A stretch of 5,350 nucleotides of DNA from Bacillota bacterium (GTDB lineage: Bacteria > Bacillota > Clostridia > Acetivibrionales > DTU013), in contig JAEYRF010000224.1 in the NCBI GenBank assembly GCA_023409615.1, forward strand, positions 1-5,350, written 5' to 3'. Shown in pieces: positions 5,192 to 5,350 of the stretch. Position 1 is the first letter of the stretch; each line of letters opens with the position of its first letter. A model generated the notes under the pieces. That model searched no databases. It saw nothing but the letters and a program-made list of their open reading frames with translations, and was not told the origin of the DNA. Both the position numbers and the translations under genes were made by a program.

Positions 5192-5214
5192 CATTGAAGA
5201 GGTACATCTGGCAA
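5185..5214 (-). promoter_or_regulatory. Near-consensus sigma-A promoter of the secreted-protein gene
   Basis: On the minus strand, -35 box TTGCCA (5209-5214), 18-base spacer and perfect -10 box TATAAT (5185-5190) preceded by TGG (extended -10). The start would fall near 5178, giving a leader of about 70 bases. The strength of the match suggests high expression unless the overlapping inverted repeat is bound by a repressor. Confidence 0.8.
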
Positions 5215-5253
5215 TTGCCGGGGAATAGCAACGGAGAGCAGTGAAAACAAATG

Positions 5254-5282
5254 TTTATATGATATAGAAATTCCCACAACAA
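5254..5282 (-). promoter_or_regulatory. Possible second, upstream promoter
   Basis: TTGTTG (5277-5282), 17-base spacer and TATAAA (5254-5259) on the minus strand. The match is weaker than that of the promoter at 5185-5214, and such matches arise by chance in AT-rich DNA. The rest of 5215-5350 shows no credible gene on either strand. Confidence 0.3.
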
Positions 5283-5350
5283 ATATACTTATTGTGCAGG
5301 CGGTGAGAGTGAGACCCGTTATAGAAAACTTACCCTTCAAAAGCACCTCA

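Noticed and set aside
5109..5282. A 58-residue N-terminal extension of the secreted protein
   Set aside because: It contains the promoter; starting at 5108 gives a well-placed AAGGGG and a clean signal peptide.
5038..5346. A 102-codon minus-strand frame with a hydrophobic start
   Set aside because: It crosses a near-consensus promoter, the inverted repeat and the start of the secreted-protein gene in another frame, and its own start has no good ribosome binding site.

Overview
The window looks like chromosome of an anaerobic, AT-rich Firmicute of the class Clostridia. The gene set points this way: an [FeFe]-hydrogenase-like iron-sulfur protein, DRTGG-domain proteins, a PHP phosphoesterase, an RsbW-type ATPase and a NuoE-family subunit, together with strong AGGAGG-like ribosome binding sites and near-consensus sigma-A promoters. 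The layout recalls hydrogenase loci of cellulolytic clostridia (Clostridium thermocellum and relatives); that is from memory, not from a search. All seven genes are on the minus strand, so the order of transcription runs from high to low coordinates.

Region 5350-3876: a promoter region with a near-consensus promoter (5185-5214) whose -10 box lies in one arm of an 11-bp inverted repeat (5160-5191). It drives one secreted protein of 410 residues (3876-5108) with a copper amine oxidase N-terminal-like domain. Between it and the next gene is a short spacer with a 20-bp direct repeat and a perfect 14-bp palindrome, but no convincing intrinsic terminator.

Region 3739-397: a five-gene operon in the order DRTGG protein, RsbW-like ATPase, [FeFe]-hydrogenase-like protein with an altered active site, second DRTGG protein, PHP phosphoesterase. 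Spacing is tight (two overlaps, two gaps of about 50 bases). Its promoter (3711-3739) is overlaid by a perfect TTGTTAA-N4-TTAACAA palindrome, the consensus operator of the NADH/NAD+-sensing repressor Rex.

Region 396-1: a second promoter (328-356) followed by a second Rex-like operator with one mismatch (297-314), then the first 88 codons of a NuoE-family thioredoxin-like [2Fe-2S] protein, normally the small subunit of an NADH-linked electron-bifurcating [FeFe] hydrogenase (HydC/HndA type). The gene runs off the left edge.

Taken together, the window suggests a redox- or H2-responsive signalling cassette placed just upstream of a hydrogenase structural operon, with both transcription units apparently under Rex control. 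The cassette's hydrogenase-like protein keeps all four H-cluster cysteine ligands but has alanine at the proton-relay cysteine, as reported for putative sensory hydrogenases. Its neighbours are signalling-type proteins rather than electron-transfer subunits. The biochemical roles of the two DRTGG proteins, the ATPase and the PHP protein here are unknown.
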